Positions 35,321 to 44,319 of a DNA stretch of 64,000 nt are shown one piece after another (within the stretch, counting starts at the first letter, position 1; each line of letters starts with the position of its first letter). A model generated the notes under the pieces. That model was not told where the DNA came from and made no database searches. It saw only the letters and a program-made list of their open reading frames with translations. The position numbers and the translations under genes were made by a program. The stretch comes from CADEEV01 sp032127875 (GTDB lineage Bacteria > Acidobacteriota > Vicinamibacteria > Fen-336). The stretch spans positions 1 through 64,000 of the forward strand of contig JAQBHI010000194.1 of assembly GCA_032127875.1 (NCBI GenBank). The letters run 5' to 3'.

Positions 35321-36565
35321 GTGATCCTGCGCCGGGCGCTGTCCCCGCTCCTGCTGCTCGCGGTGTCGTCCGCCGCCGACACGATTACGCTCACGAACGG
35401 ACGGGTGATCCAGGCGGACCGGACCTGGTACCAGGGCGAGCAGCTTCTCTACGAGAAGAACGGTGGGACCTACGGGCTGCCAAAGAGCCTGGTCCAGAAG
35501 CTCGAGCAGCGGGCACTGCCCGCCGCCACCGCCGACCCCGACGTGCTCGACGCGCGCCGGTTGCTCGCCGAAGGCAAGCCGGTCGAGGCCACGCTGCGAC
35601 TGCGCGCGGCGACTGCCCGAGATCCGCGCCTGGTCGCGGCCTGGCAGGGCCTGGCCGAGGCCTCGCTCGCCCTGGGCGACGCGCGAGCCGCCCGCGAGGC
35701 CGCGGCGCAGGCGGTCCGTCTCGATCCGCTGAGCGCGCGCTCCCAGGCGCTTCTGGGCGATGCCCATACTGCCGCAGGCGATCGCGCGGGAGCGGAGGAA
35801 GCCTACCAGCGCAGCCTCGCGCTGCGTACCGACCCTGACGTAAAGCGCAAGCTGGGCGACGTGCTCCCAGCGCCCCTGGCGGCCTCACAAGGAGCACAGT
35901 TCCGGCTCAAGTACGACGGTGGCGTCAACGAACCGCTGGGCGTCGCCGTGCTGAGGTCGCTCACCGAGTCGTACAACGAGTTCTCGGCCCGGCTCGGGAC
36001 CAGCCCGGAGGACCCGATCACCGTCGTGCTGCAGACCGCCATCGAGTTCCAGGATGCGCGCGTGCCGGGCTGGGCCGAGGGCGTCAACGACGGCACGATC
36101 CGCGTTCCGGTCCAGGGCCTGGCTGCGCCGACGCCGCGGCTGCTGCGCGTGCTGCGCCACGAGCTGGCCCACTCCTTCATCAATGCGCGCACCGGGGGCA
36201 ATTGCCCAACCTGGCTGCAGGAGGGCATCTCGCAGTGGCTCGAGGGCGGCGACGCCTCGCGCGAGGATGCCCGTCTGGCGCCGGCAGCGCGCGCGGGCCA
36301 CTTGCTCTCACTGGCGAGCCTGGAAGGCCCCTTCGATTCGCTCGCCGAGGCCGACGCGGAGCTCGCCTACGCGGAGAGTCTCTCCGCGGTGGCCCACGTC
36401 CTGAAGCGCAGCGGGGAGCCGGGCCTGGTGCGTCTGCTCGCGGCGCTCGCGGACCGGCTCCCATCCGAGGAAGCGCTGCCCGTGGCCCTGGCCCTGAGCT
36501 ACCCGGAGCTGCAGAGAAGCTGGGCAGACAGCTTGAGGACGGCGGACAGCAAGGCCGCGAAGTAG
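35321..36565 (+). CDS. Secreted TPR + gluzincin (peptidase MA-like) protein
   Basis: 414 aa. Signal peptide from the GTG at 35321, which follows the previous stop by 1 bp. TPR-like helices at about 75-185, then a metallopeptidase domain with HELAH at 280-284 and the third ligand in WLQEGISQWLEG (E301). This fits the peptidase MA family of gluzincins, many of which have unknown targets. Probably works with the coupled DUF4388/SPOR protein in the envelope. Confidence 0.85.
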   Translation: MILRRALSPLLLLAVSSAADTITLTNGRVIQADRTWYQGEQLLYEKNGGTYGLPKSLVQKLEQRALPAATADPDVLDARRLLAEGKPVEATLRLRAATARDPRLVAAWQGLAEASLALGDARAAREAAAQAVRLDPLSARSQALLGDAHTAAGDRAGAEEAYQRSLALRTDPDVKRKLGDVLPAPLAASQGAQFRLKYDGGVNEPLGVAVLRSLTESYNEFSARLGTSPEDPITVVLQTAIEFQDARVPGWAEGVNDGTIRVPVQGLAAPTPRLLRVLRHELAHSFINARTGGNCPTWLQEGISQWLEGGDASREDARLAPAARAGHLLSLASLEGPFDSLAEADAELAYAESLSAVAHVLKRSGEPGLVRLLAALADRLPSEEALPVALALSYPELQRSWADSLRTADSKAAK

Positions 36566-36577
36566 CGCGTCCGGCTT

Positions 36578-37513
36578 CTAACGGTCCCGCGCGCGGTACC
36601 AGGCGACGGTACGCTTGAGCCCGGTCTCGAAGTCGACCTGGGGCCGGTACCCAAGGAGCGCTCGCGCGGCCCGGATTTCGGCAAGGCTGTGGCGAATGTC
36701 GCCCGCGCGGACCGGCAGGTGGCGCGCACGGGCCAGACCGCCCGTCTCGGTTGCGAGCGCGCGCAGCAGCTGCTTCAGGCTGACGCTCCGGCCGGTGGCG
36801 AGATTCACGGCCTGCCCGCGAAGGCCCTTGGCTCGGAGGGCTCGCAGGTTTCCGTCGACGACGTTCGCGACGTAGGTAAAGTCGCGCGTCTGGCCGCCAT
36901 CACCGTAGATCAGCGGCATCTTGCGCTCGAGCAGCGCGGTCGTGAAGAGGCTGATCACGCCGCTGTACGGCGAGCCCGGATCCTGGCGCGGCCCGAAGAC
37001 GTTGAAGTAACGCAGTGTCAGCGTCTGCATCCCGTAGAGGCTCGCGAAGACGCGCAGGTAGTGCTCCCCCATCAGCTTGCCCACGGCATACGGCGACAGC
37101 GGCTGCGGCGGCATCGTCTCGCGCTTCGGCAACACCTTCGATTCGCCATAGACCGACGACGAGCCCGCATAGATGAAGCGCCGCACGCCTGCATCACGAG
37201 AAGCGCTGAGCAGCTCGAGGGTCGCGGTCGCGTTGGCGCGATGCGAGAGCGCCGGCGCGTCGACCGAACGGGCGACGCTGGGGACGGCGGCCTCGTGAAA
37301 CACGACCTCGATTCCCCGCGTCGCTCGGCGAGAAACCGCCGGATCGGCACAATCGCCCGCGAGCAGCTCGACGTCGCCCTTCACCGCCCTCAGGTTTTCG
37401 CGCTTGCCCGAGGAGAAGTTGTCCGCGACGCGCACTCGGTGCCCCGCGCGCACCAGCGCCTCGCACAAGTGGCTTCCGATGAAGCCGGCGCCGCCGGTGA
37501 CAAGAATCCTCAT
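36578..37513 (-). CDS. NAD-dependent sugar-nucleotide epimerase (GalE-like)
   Basis: 311 aa extended SDR. GGAGFIGSHL Rossmann motif, SSSVYGES (Ser of the triad), and the YAVGK segment with catalytic Tyr-x3-Lys, followed by RYFNVFGPRQDP. UDP-glucose/GlcNAc 4-epimerase-like; exact sugar unknown. Converges on the peptidase gene with a 12-bp gap. Confidence 0.92.
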   Translation of the reverse strand: MRILVTGGAGFIGSHLCEALVRAGHRVRVADNFSSGKRENLRAVKGDVELLAGDCADPAVSRRATRGIEVVFHEAAVPSVARSVDAPALSHRANATATLELLSASRDAGVRRFIYAGSSSVYGESKVLPKRETMPPQPLSPYAVGKLMGEHYLRVFASLYGMQTLTLRYFNVFGPRQDPGSPYSGVISLFTTALLERKMPLIYGDGGQTRDFTYVANVVDGNLRALRAKGLRGQAVNLATGRSVSLKQLLRALATETGGLARARHLPVRAGDIRHSLAEIRAARALLGYRPQVDFETGLKRTVAWYRARDR

Positions 37514-37531
37514 CGACCGTAGCCTATCTCA

Positions 37532-37555
37532 ATGGCTCAGTCGGGTGTGAGCCAT
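37532..37555. promoter_or_regulatory. Hairpin in the leader of the epimerase gene
   Basis: ATGGCTCA (37532-37539) and TGAGCCAT (37548-37555) make a perfect 8-bp stem with an 8-nt loop, 19 bp upstream of the epimerase ATG on its transcript. Could be an operator or a leader stem. The rest of 37556-37662 shows no gene. Confidence 0.4.
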
Positions 37556-37708
37556 GGCACGCATCCGGGCGACTCGGAGCTGCCTCCTTGGGCCGCTCCC
37601 GGCAGATTCAGGCCAACAGTGCGCCGGTCAGACCGCGTCGGTGCGGAGGTCTGCTCGCTGGGGAGCGTTCGGGGGAACGCAAGCGCAAGCAGCGTCGCTC
37701 TCGCTCAG

Positions 37709-37824
37709 GAGCGTTTCGGGCGACGAAGCGGAGCGTTACCGTGGCCGTTGACGCCGGATTCATTCCCGCGTCAACGCTTGATCATGTGAAACGCGGAGCG
37801 CAGTCCCCCGCATTTTCGGAATAC
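37709..37824. repeat. Hairpin repeat unit A (about 116 bp)
   Basis: First full copy of a tandem imperfect repeat that begins GAGCGTTTCGGG and ends TTTTCGGAATAC. Inside is a stem CGTTGACGC (37746-37754) with GCGTCAACG (37768-37776), loop 13. A degenerate partial unit precedes it (from 37663, with its own GCGTTC/GAACGC stem at 37665-37680). Confidence 0.75.
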
Positions 37825-37938
37825 GAGCGTTCGGGGGACGAAGCGGAGCGTCTCCTTGACCGTTCACGCCCGATTCACTCGGGCGTGAACGCTTGATGAA
37901 CCCGGACGCGGAGCGGAGTCCCCCGCATTTCGGAATAA
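37825..37938. repeat. Hairpin repeat unit B (about 114 bp)
   Basis: Second copy, abutting unit A and ending 3 bp before the 3' end of rnpB. Its inner stem is CGTTCACGCCCG (37861-37872) with CGGGCGTGAACG (37880-37891), 12 bp perfect, loop 7. An outer stem GGGGGAC (37833-37839) pairs with GTCCCCC (37918-37924). Inner-stem bases differ from unit A on both arms in a pairing-preserving way. Confidence 0.8.
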
Positions 37939-37940
37939 GT

Positions 37941-38333
37941 GTTCGCAGAGCGAGTCTATAAGCCGGATCCTGTTGCAAAGGGCCTAGACCCCCTGCTGGC
38001 GATCATTCCTCTAGCCCGCCGGTTACCCGGCGGGTCCAGCGACCTACCCGGGGGCTTCGGCCGGGCCAGCCTCGAACGCCCCCCTATTTGGTCTTGCTCC
38101 GTGCGGGGTTTGCCGTGCCCGTCGTGTCACCACGCCGGCGGTGCGCTCTTACCGCACCGTTTCACCCTTGCCACCCCAGAATTGCCCTGGAGTTCGGCGG
38201 TCTATTCTCTGTTGCACTTTCCCTGAGGTCGCCCTCGCTGGCCGTTAACCAGCGCACTGCCCATGGAGTCCGGACTTTCCTCCCCGGCCCGGTGACGATG
38301 GACCGCGGCGATCACCCAACCCGCTCTGCGAAC
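37941..38333 (-). ncRNA. rnpB: RNase P RNA, bacterial type A
   Basis: About 393 nt. The conserved core GAGGAAAGTCCGGACTCC is read on the minus strand near 38265-38285, and the conserved 3' part CCGGCTTATAGAC near 37956-37968. P1 is closed by GTTCGCAGAGCG at the 5' end (from 38333) with CGCTCTGCGAAC at the 3' end (to 37941), 12 continuous pairs, which fixes both ends closely. Catalyses 5' maturation of tRNAs with RnpA. Confidence 0.97.
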
Positions 38334-38360
38334 AGGCCTAGGTTAGTGGCTCTCGACCCT

Positions 38361-38379
38361 CCTCCGCAAGTCGCGGAGG
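38361..38379. terminator. Stem between the NtrC-type gene and rnpB
   Basis: CCTCCGC (38361-38367), loop AAGTC, GCGGAGG (38373-38379). It lies 8 bp after the regulator stop on the minus strand, ahead of rnpB. No U-tract. Confidence 0.4.
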
Positions 38380-38386
38380 CCTTCGG

Positions 38387-39760
38387 CTAGCCGTCGCGGT
38401 CCTGGTTGATGTCGTATTGCTCGAGCTTCTTGTAGAGGTTCGAGCGCGGCGTACCGATGGCGGCCGCCGTGGCCGAGATGTTCCAGCGGCTCTCGCGCAG
38501 CTTCTGGACGAGATAGGCGCGCTCAGCCGACTCCTTGAAGTCCTTGAGCGAGCCGGCGGCCTCGGCCGCGGGGACGCTGGCAGCGTCCTCGCCCGGGCGG
38601 CGCAACACCTCGACGATGTGCTCCGGCTTCACCTCGTCGCCCTCGACCATGATCAGTAGCCGCTCGATCGTGTTTCGCAACTCGCGGACGTTACCGCGCC
38701 AGCTGTGACGCCGAAAGGCGTCCAGCACCGGGGCGAAGGACTTCGGTCGGAAGTTGTTCTCGGCGGAGAACTGTTTGACGAAGTGCTCGAGCAGGGGCTC
38801 CAGATCCTCAGGTCGCTCCCGCAGTGGCGGTACGCGGATCGGGATCACGGAAAGCCGGAAGAAGAGGTCCTCACGAAACTTCTCTTCGGCGATCGCAGCC
38901 TCGAGGTTCTTGTTGGTGGCGGCGATGACCCGCACCTCGACCTGCAGCGTGCGCTGCGAGCCGATGCGCTCGACTTCGCCCTCCTGCAGCACGCGCAATA
39001 CCTTGGCCTGGGTGCGCAGGCTCATGTCCCCAATCTCGTCGAGGAAGATCGTGCCCTTGTGGGCCAGCTCGAACTTGCCGACCTGCCTTTCGGTCGCGCC
39101 CGTGAAGGAGCCCTTCTCGTGGCCAAACAGCTCGCTCTCGATCAAGTCCTCGGGGATCGCGGCACAGTTCACCTGAATGAAACTCTCGTCCTTGCGCAGG
39201 CTGTTGCGGTGGATGGCGCGCGCGACCAGCTCCTTGCCGACGCCGCTCTCGCCCGTGATCAGGACAGTCGCGTTCGTCGGGGCCGCGCGCCGCACGGCAT
39301 CCCAGACGCGCTCGAGCGCCGCGCTGCGGCCGACCATGCGATGTCGGTCGTCGAAGCTGAGCTTCAGCCGTCGGTTCTCGTCGGTGAGGCGCTTCTGCGA
39401 CAGCGCGTTTCTGGCGACGAGCAGGATACGCTCACGTTCCGGCGGCTTCTCGATGAAGTCGTAAGCGCCCAATTTTGTCGCTTCCACGGCTGTCTTCACG
39501 GTGCCATGCCCCGAGAGGATCACCACCGGCGGCGAGCCTTCGGCATCCTTGATCGCCTTCAGCACCTCCATGCCATCCATCTGCGGCATCTTGATGTCCA
39601 GGAAGACCAGGTCGGGGGCGTCGCGCTCGGCGATCTTGACTGCCGCGGGGCCGTTGGCGGAGAGGATGCACTCATAGCCTTCGTATTCGAAGATCATCTT
39701 CAGCGTCGCGCGAATCGCCTCTTCGTCGTCGACGATCAGCACTCGGGGCTTCGGGCTCAA
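38387..39760 (-). CDS. NtrC-family sigma-54 response regulator
   Basis: 457 aa. Receiver domain with D11/D12 and phosphoacceptor D55 (FLDIKMPQMDG); AAA+ domain with Walker A GESGVGKE, the sigma-54 loop GSFTGA, and a R-finger-rich lid; Fis-type HTH at the C-terminus (WNISATAAAIGTPRSNLYKK). The start is a TTG overlapping the stop of the protease gene. No histidine kinase is adjacent, so its sensor is unknown; output needs RpoN. Confidence 0.96.
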   Translation of the reverse strand: MSPKPRVLIVDDEEAIRATLKMIFEYEGYECILSANGPAAVKIAERDAPDLVFLDIKMPQMDGMEVLKAIKDAEGSPPVVILSGHGTVKTAVEATKLGAYDFIEKPPERERILLVARNALSQKRLTDENRRLKLSFDDRHRMVGRSAALERVWDAVRRAAPTNATVLITGESGVGKELVARAIHRNSLRKDESFIQVNCAAIPEDLIESELFGHEKGSFTGATERQVGKFELAHKGTIFLDEIGDMSLRTQAKVLRVLQEGEVERIGSQRTLQVEVRVIAATNKNLEAAIAEEKFREDLFFRLSVIPIRVPPLRERPEDLEPLLEHFVKQFSAENNFRPKSFAPVLDAFRRHSWRGNVRELRNTIERLLIMVEGDEVKPEHIVEVLRRPGEDAASVPAAEAAGSLKDFKESAERAYLVQKLRESRWNISATAAAIGTPRSNLYKKLEQYDINQDRDG

Positions 39761-41160
39761 GGCGCCTCGACCTCTAGCTTGGCGAGGAAAGTGGTCTCCG
39801 GTCGTGCGCGGTACACGAACAGCCATGCCACCTCGCCCGCTCGCAACGCGGCTAGCTGCTTGCGGTAGGCGGCCAGGTCGGGCGTCGGGCGGCGGTTCAG
39901 CTCCATCACGATGTCGCCGTGGGCGAGGGCGTCCAGACCGGGCGAAAGGCCGACCACCTCGCTCACGAACACCCCCGATCGCGTCTCCGGGATGCCCATC
40001 TCGCGCCGAGCGCGCCGGTTCGCCTCGCCCACGACGAGGCCGAGGGCATCCCCGTTCGAAGCGGGTCGGGCGCTCGGCTTCGAGGCGGCTACGGGCGTGA
40101 TTTCGTCCGCGGCCCGATCCGCCAACTCGGCGCTGAGCACGAGCGTCCGTGAGTCGCGAAACACCTCGAGCTTCACGCGGCTGCCGGGAGGCTTGGCCGC
40201 GATGCTTCGGACCAGGTGATCGCCGTCCTCGACCTGCGCGCCGTCGATGCCCCGGATCACGTCGTAGCGCTCGAGCCCGGCCGCCTCCCCGGCATGACCG
40301 GGCAGCACGTCCAGCACCATCGCCCCGTGGCCATCCTGCAACCCGAGCAGTCTCTGCAACTCGGGCTCCAGCTCTTCGAGCTGGATTCCCAGATAGCCGC
40401 GCGCCACCCGTCCGCGCGCGCGCAGTTGTTCCATGACCGAGCGCGCGAGGTTGATGGGCACGGCGAAGCCGATGCCCTGGCCTTCGGTGCTCACCGCCGT
40501 GCTGACCCCGATCGCTTCGCCGGCCGCGTTCAGCAGCGGCCCACCCGAGTTGCCGGGGTTGATGGCAGCGTCGGTCTGGATGTAGGCGTCGAACGAAGCG
40601 TTGAAGATCTTGCGGCCCTTCGAGGACACGACACCTGCGGTTACCGTGTGATCGAACGAATAGGGATTGCCGATGGCGCAGACCCAGTCCCCCACGCGCA
40701 GGCGGTCCGAGTCGCCGAGCGGAACCACCGGAAAGCCGCCCCCCTCGACCTTGATCAGCGCGATGTCCGTGCTCTCGTCGGCCCCCACCAGCCGCGCCGG
40801 GCGCTCGCTGCGGTCGGCAAAGCGGACGCGGATCCGCGAGCTGCCCTTGGCGAGGTGCTGGTTGGTCAGGATGTAGCCCTCGGGATCGACCAGAAAGCCC
40901 GTGCCCTCGCCCCGGCTCGGCGCGTCCAGTGGCGGCGCGTTCTCGACACCATCGTGGGGGCTGCCGACCGCGTCCACGACCGTGATGTTCACGACCGCCG
41001 GATTCACCCGCTCGAAGATGTCGGCGAACGAGGGCGCGCCATTCCCGCCCCCGACGAGCGGGGTCGTCCGCGGCGTGACGCCGCCGCCCGAAAGCAGCGC
41101 TCCGAGCAGGCCGCCGATCGACAGCGCCAAGACGATCCCGAGGAAAAGGCTGGCGCGCAC
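39757..41160 (-). CDS. DegP/HtrA-like serine protease
   Basis: 467 aa. Hydrophobic N-terminal segment (about 4-24), trypsin-like domain with H102 (ILTNQHLA), D132 (STDIALI) and S205 (GNSGGPL), then two PDZ domains (RGYLGIQLEEL, and a diverged one near the end). Periplasmic quality-control protease. The GTG at 41160 is preferred; the longer frame upstream runs into ligA. Coupled to the response-regulator gene by a TTGA overlap. Confidence 0.95.
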   Translation of the reverse strand: MRASLFLGIVLALSIGGLLGALLSGGGVTPRTTPLVGGGNGAPSFADIFERVNPAVVNITVVDAVGSPHDGVENAPPLDAPSRGEGTGFLVDPEGYILTNQHLAKGSSRIRVRFADRSERPARLVGADESTDIALIKVEGGGFPVVPLGDSDRLRVGDWVCAIGNPYSFDHTVTAGVVSSKGRKIFNASFDAYIQTDAAINPGNSGGPLLNAAGEAIGVSTAVSTEGQGIGFAVPINLARSVMEQLRARGRVARGYLGIQLEELEPELQRLLGLQDGHGAMVLDVLPGHAGEAAGLERYDVIRGIDGAQVEDGDHLVRSIAAKPPGSRVKLEVFRDSRTLVLSAELADRAADEITPVAASKPSARPASNGDALGLVVGEANRRARREMGIPETRSGVFVSEVVGLSPGLDALAHGDIVMELNRRPTPDLAAYRKQLAALRAGEVAWLFVYRARPETTFLAKLEVEAP

Positions 41161-41176
41161 TGAACCAGTATAGCCG

Positions 41177-43195
41177 CTAGGGCGCGGCCAGCTTTGCCTG
41201 GAAGCTGGCTTCGTCGAGTATTGCGACGCCGAGTTCGCGAGCCTTCTCGAGCTTTGAGCCCGGATCGGCGCCGGCCACGACGAAAGACGTCTTTTTCGAT
41301 ACCGAAGACGTGACGCGGCCACCGCGAGCCTCGATCGCAGCCTTCGCGTCGTCCCGGCTCATCGACTCGAGGCCGCCCGTGAGAACGAACTGCAGGCCCT
41401 GGAAAGCGGCGCTCACGGGCGCTTCGCCGGCCTCTTCGGTCCGGACGCCGGCGGCCTTCAGGTGGGTGACGAGGCGCTGGTTGGACTCCTGGTCGAACCA
41501 GTGTCGCACCGAAGCGGCCACGGCAGGGCCGATCTCGTAGATCGCTTCGATCTGCTCCTCGGTCGCGCGGCCGATCGCCTCCAGGCTGCGGAAGTGACGG
41601 GCCAGGAGCATCGCCGCTCGCTCCCCGACGAAGCGGATCCCCAGGCCGAACAGGAGCCGGCGCAGCTCGCGGTCCTTGCTCTTCTGGATCCCGCGCAGCA
41701 GGTTCTGCGCGGCGATCGACTCCTTCTTCTTGTTCTTGGGCGCGAGAAGCTGGAGCAGAGCGTCGGCCGTGAGCGAGTACAGGTCGCCAAAGTCCTTGAC
41801 GAGCTGCGTGTCTACGAGCTGCTTCGCGAGCGTATCCCCGAGGCCCTCGATGTCCATGGCGTCGCGCCGAGCAAAGTGTTTGAGCGCCTCTTCGAGCTGT
41901 GCCGGGCACGAGGCGTTGGTGCAGCGCCGATCCGCTTCGCCTTCGGGCTTCTCCGCGAGGGCTCCACACACGGGGCAGGCCAAAGGCGGCGTCCAGGGCA
42001 CGGCGTCCGCGGGTCGCCTGGCGAGCACGACCTCGATCAGCTTCGGGATCACGTCGCCGCCCTTCTCGATCACGACCGTGTCGCCCACGCGCACGTCCTT
42101 GCGGGCGATCTCCTCCTCGTTGTGGAGCGTCGCGCGGGCCACCGTGGACCCGGCGAGCAGGACCGGATCCAGGTGGGCGACCGGCGTGAGGCGTCCCGTG
42201 CGGCCGACCTGAACCTGGATCGCCTGCACTACGGTCGTCGCCTGGCGCGCCGGGTACTTGAACGCGATGGCCCAGCGTGGGAACTTGGACGTGAAGCCCA
42301 GTTCGCGTTGGAGGGCGAAGTCGTCGACCTTCACGACGACACCGTCGATGTCGTATTGGAGGCCCTCGCGCTTGCCCAGCCACTCACGGCAGAACGCGAG
42401 CACCTGCTCGAGGCCGTGGCACAGGCGCGACTCGGGGTTGGTCCTGAGGCCCCAGCGTTTCAGATGTTGGAGCGTGTCCCATTGCCCTGTGAGGGAGGCG
42501 CCCGTCAGCTGGGCTACCGAGTACAAGAACACGTCGAGGCCGCGCTCGGCGATGACCCGGGCGTCGAGGCTCTTCATGCTGCCCGCAGCGGTGTTGCGCG
42601 GGTTCGCGTACAGCTCCGCGCCCTGGGCCTCGCGCTCGCGGTTCAGCGCTTCGAACAAGCTGCGCGGGAAGTAGACCTCCCCGCGCGCCTCGAGTTGCTC
42701 AGGAACGTCGTCGCCCTGCAGGCGCAGCGGCACGGCCCGGATCGCCCGTACGTTGGGCGTGACGTCGTCGCCGCACACGCCGTCTCCACGCGTGACGCCG
42801 CGCACGAGGACGCCGTTTTCGTAGTGCAGCGCGATGGACAGGCCGTCGATTTTCAGCTCGGCCGTGTAGTCGAGCTCCAGCTCGCCCACCAGCCGGAAGA
42901 TCCGCTCTTGAAACTCGCCCAGCTCGTCCTCGTTGTAGGTGTTGTCGAGGCTCAGCATCGGAACACGATGCGTGAAGGACGCGAACTCCTGCGAGGGGTT
43001 CTCACCCACACGCTGCGTGGGAGAGTCGGGCGTGATCAGCTGCGGATTCTCTGCCTCCAGTTCGCGCAGTTCCCGTTCGAGCTTGTCGTACGCTTGGTCG
43101 GATATCTCGGGCTGGTGCTGGGCGTAGTAGAGGCGCTCGTGCCTGCGGATCTCGGCCCGAAGCTCAGCGACCCGCTTTCTCGCCAGCTTGCGCAT
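41177..43195 (-). CDS. ligA: NAD-dependent DNA ligase LigA
   Basis: 672 aa, full length. Domain Ia, adenylation domain with the AMP-lysine K115 (ELKIDG), OB fold, zinc finger (CPVCG ... CTNASCPAQ), HhH domain and C-terminal BRCT (LQFVLTGGLESMSRDDAKA). Seals nicks in replication and repair. Confidence 0.98.
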   Translation of the reverse strand: MRKLARKRVAELRAEIRRHERLYYAQHQPEISDQAYDKLERELRELEAENPQLITPDSPTQRVGENPSQEFASFTHRVPMLSLDNTYNEDELGEFQERIFRLVGELELDYTAELKIDGLSIALHYENGVLVRGVTRGDGVCGDDVTPNVRAIRAVPLRLQGDDVPEQLEARGEVYFPRSLFEALNREREAQGAELYANPRNTAAGSMKSLDARVIAERGLDVFLYSVAQLTGASLTGQWDTLQHLKRWGLRTNPESRLCHGLEQVLAFCREWLGKREGLQYDIDGVVVKVDDFALQRELGFTSKFPRWAIAFKYPARQATTVVQAIQVQVGRTGRLTPVAHLDPVLLAGSTVARATLHNEEEIARKDVRVGDTVVIEKGGDVIPKLIEVVLARRPADAVPWTPPLACPVCGALAEKPEGEADRRCTNASCPAQLEEALKHFARRDAMDIEGLGDTLAKQLVDTQLVKDFGDLYSLTADALLQLLAPKNKKKESIAAQNLLRGIQKSKDRELRRLLFGLGIRFVGERAAMLLARHFRSLEAIGRATEEQIEAIYEIGPAVAASVRHWFDQESNQRLVTHLKAAGVRTEEAGEAPVSAAFQGLQFVLTGGLESMSRDDAKAAIEARGGRVTSSVSKKTSFVVAGADPGSKLEKARELGVAILDEASFQAKLAAP

Positions 43196-43271
43196 CGGGC
43201 CCTAGCTTACAGGGCAGCGAGCAGCGGATTCACTCCGCCGCGGAGCGGCAGGGGGGGCGCGCGAGGAGCGT

Positions 43272-43298
43272 GGGGGGGTTCATGCTTCGGCACCCCCC
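43272..43298 (-). terminator. G/C hairpin downstream of the polyprenyl synthase gene
   Basis: On the minus strand GGGGGGT pairs with ACCCCCC across 43272-43298, shortly after the ispB-like stop at 43306. An alternative TTCGG/CCGAA stem overlaps it. Few U residues follow. Confidence 0.4.
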
Positions 43299-43305
43299 GA
43301 AATGC

Positions 43306-44316
43306 CTAATGGTCGCGAGCGAGGATGAAGTCGGGCAGCAGGGACAGCGCTTCCCGATAGGGCGAGCGGTCGAAGGCCAGCAGGTCGCGGCGCGCCGCCT
43401 CCGCGTAGGACTCCGCAAGTGTCCGCGCCTCGTCGAGAGCGCCGGTCTCCAGCGCCAGCCGGGCGATTTCACCGGAGCTCACGCGCTCGAAGCCGCGGTC
43501 TTCGAGCACGGCCGCGATGCGCTTCGCGGCCGCCGCCCCGCCCCGCCGCAGCATGAAGATCGCCGGCAGCGTCAACTTGCCCTCGCGCAGGTCGCTCGCC
43601 ACCGGCTTGCCCAGCACCTTCTCGTCAGCCGTGAAGTCGAGCAGGTCGTCGACCATCTGGAAGCAGATGCCCAGGTTCAGGCCGTAGCTCGCCAGCGCCC
43701 GCTCCCGCTCCTCACCAACCTCGCCCAGGATCGCGCCGATGCGCAGGCAGGCCGAGAATAAATGGGCGGTCTTGCGCTTGATGATGTCGATGTGGGCCGA
43801 GTCGGTGATCTGCAGGTCGGCGTCGCGCTCGATCTCGAGGATCTCGCCCTCGATCATCCGCAGCGTCACGTCGGAGAGCAGGCGCAGGATCGTGAGGTTG
43901 TCCTGGGAGAGCGCCATCGACATCGATTTCGTGTACAAGAAATCGCCGAGCAGCACGGTCACGTCGTTGCCCCAGCGGCTGTTCACGCTGCGCCGACCCC
44001 GGCGCGTGGTGGCCTCGTCGATGATGTCGTCGTGCAGCAGCGTCGCGGTGTGGATGAACTCCACGACGGAGGCGAGCAGGATCGAGCGGTCCCCGCGGTA
44101 GCCGCACAGGCGGCAGGCGAGCAGCAGCAAGGCCGGCCGGATCCGCTTGCCGCCGCCCTCGCGGATGTAGCGGCCGATCTCGCCCACGAGCGACACGTCC
44201 GAGCGGCACTGCTCCTCGAACAGCGCTTCGACCTTGACCAGGTCGTCCTCCACCAGGGACACGATCTCCTTCAGGTCGAGGACGCGGTTGCCGGAAACGG
44301 GATCGACTGCTGCCAA
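43306..44316 (-). CDS. ispB: Trans-isoprenyl diphosphate synthase (IspB-like)
   Basis: 336 aa. First aspartate-rich motif DDIID at 96-100, second DDLLD at 223-227, GGGKRIRP substrate loop at 54-61. Such long-chain synthases make the polyprenyl tail of menaquinone or ubiquinone. Three bases after the yajQ stop. Confidence 0.94.
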   Translation of the reverse strand: MAAVDPVSGNRVLDLKEIVSLVEDDLVKVEALFEEQCRSDVSLVGEIGRYIREGGGKRIRPALLLLACRLCGYRGDRSILLASVVEFIHTATLLHDDIIDEATTRRGRRSVNSRWGNDVTVLLGDFLYTKSMSMALSQDNLTILRLLSDVTLRMIEGEILEIERDADLQITDSAHIDIIKRKTAHLFSACLRIGAILGEVGEERERALASYGLNLGICFQMVDDLLDFTADEKVLGKPVASDLREGKLTLPAIFMLRRGGAAAAKRIAAVLEDRGFERVSSGEIARLALETGALDEARTLAESYAEAARRDLLAFDRSPYREALSLLPDFILARDH

Positions 44317-44319
44317 GGA

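Noticed and set aside
37663..37938. CRISPR array
   Set aside because: Units are about 115 bp, adjacent without unique spacers, and internally palindromic; no cas genes are near.
41462..43309. 615-codon plus-strand ORF opposite ligA
   Set aside because: Shadow of ligA, which is complete on the minus strand.
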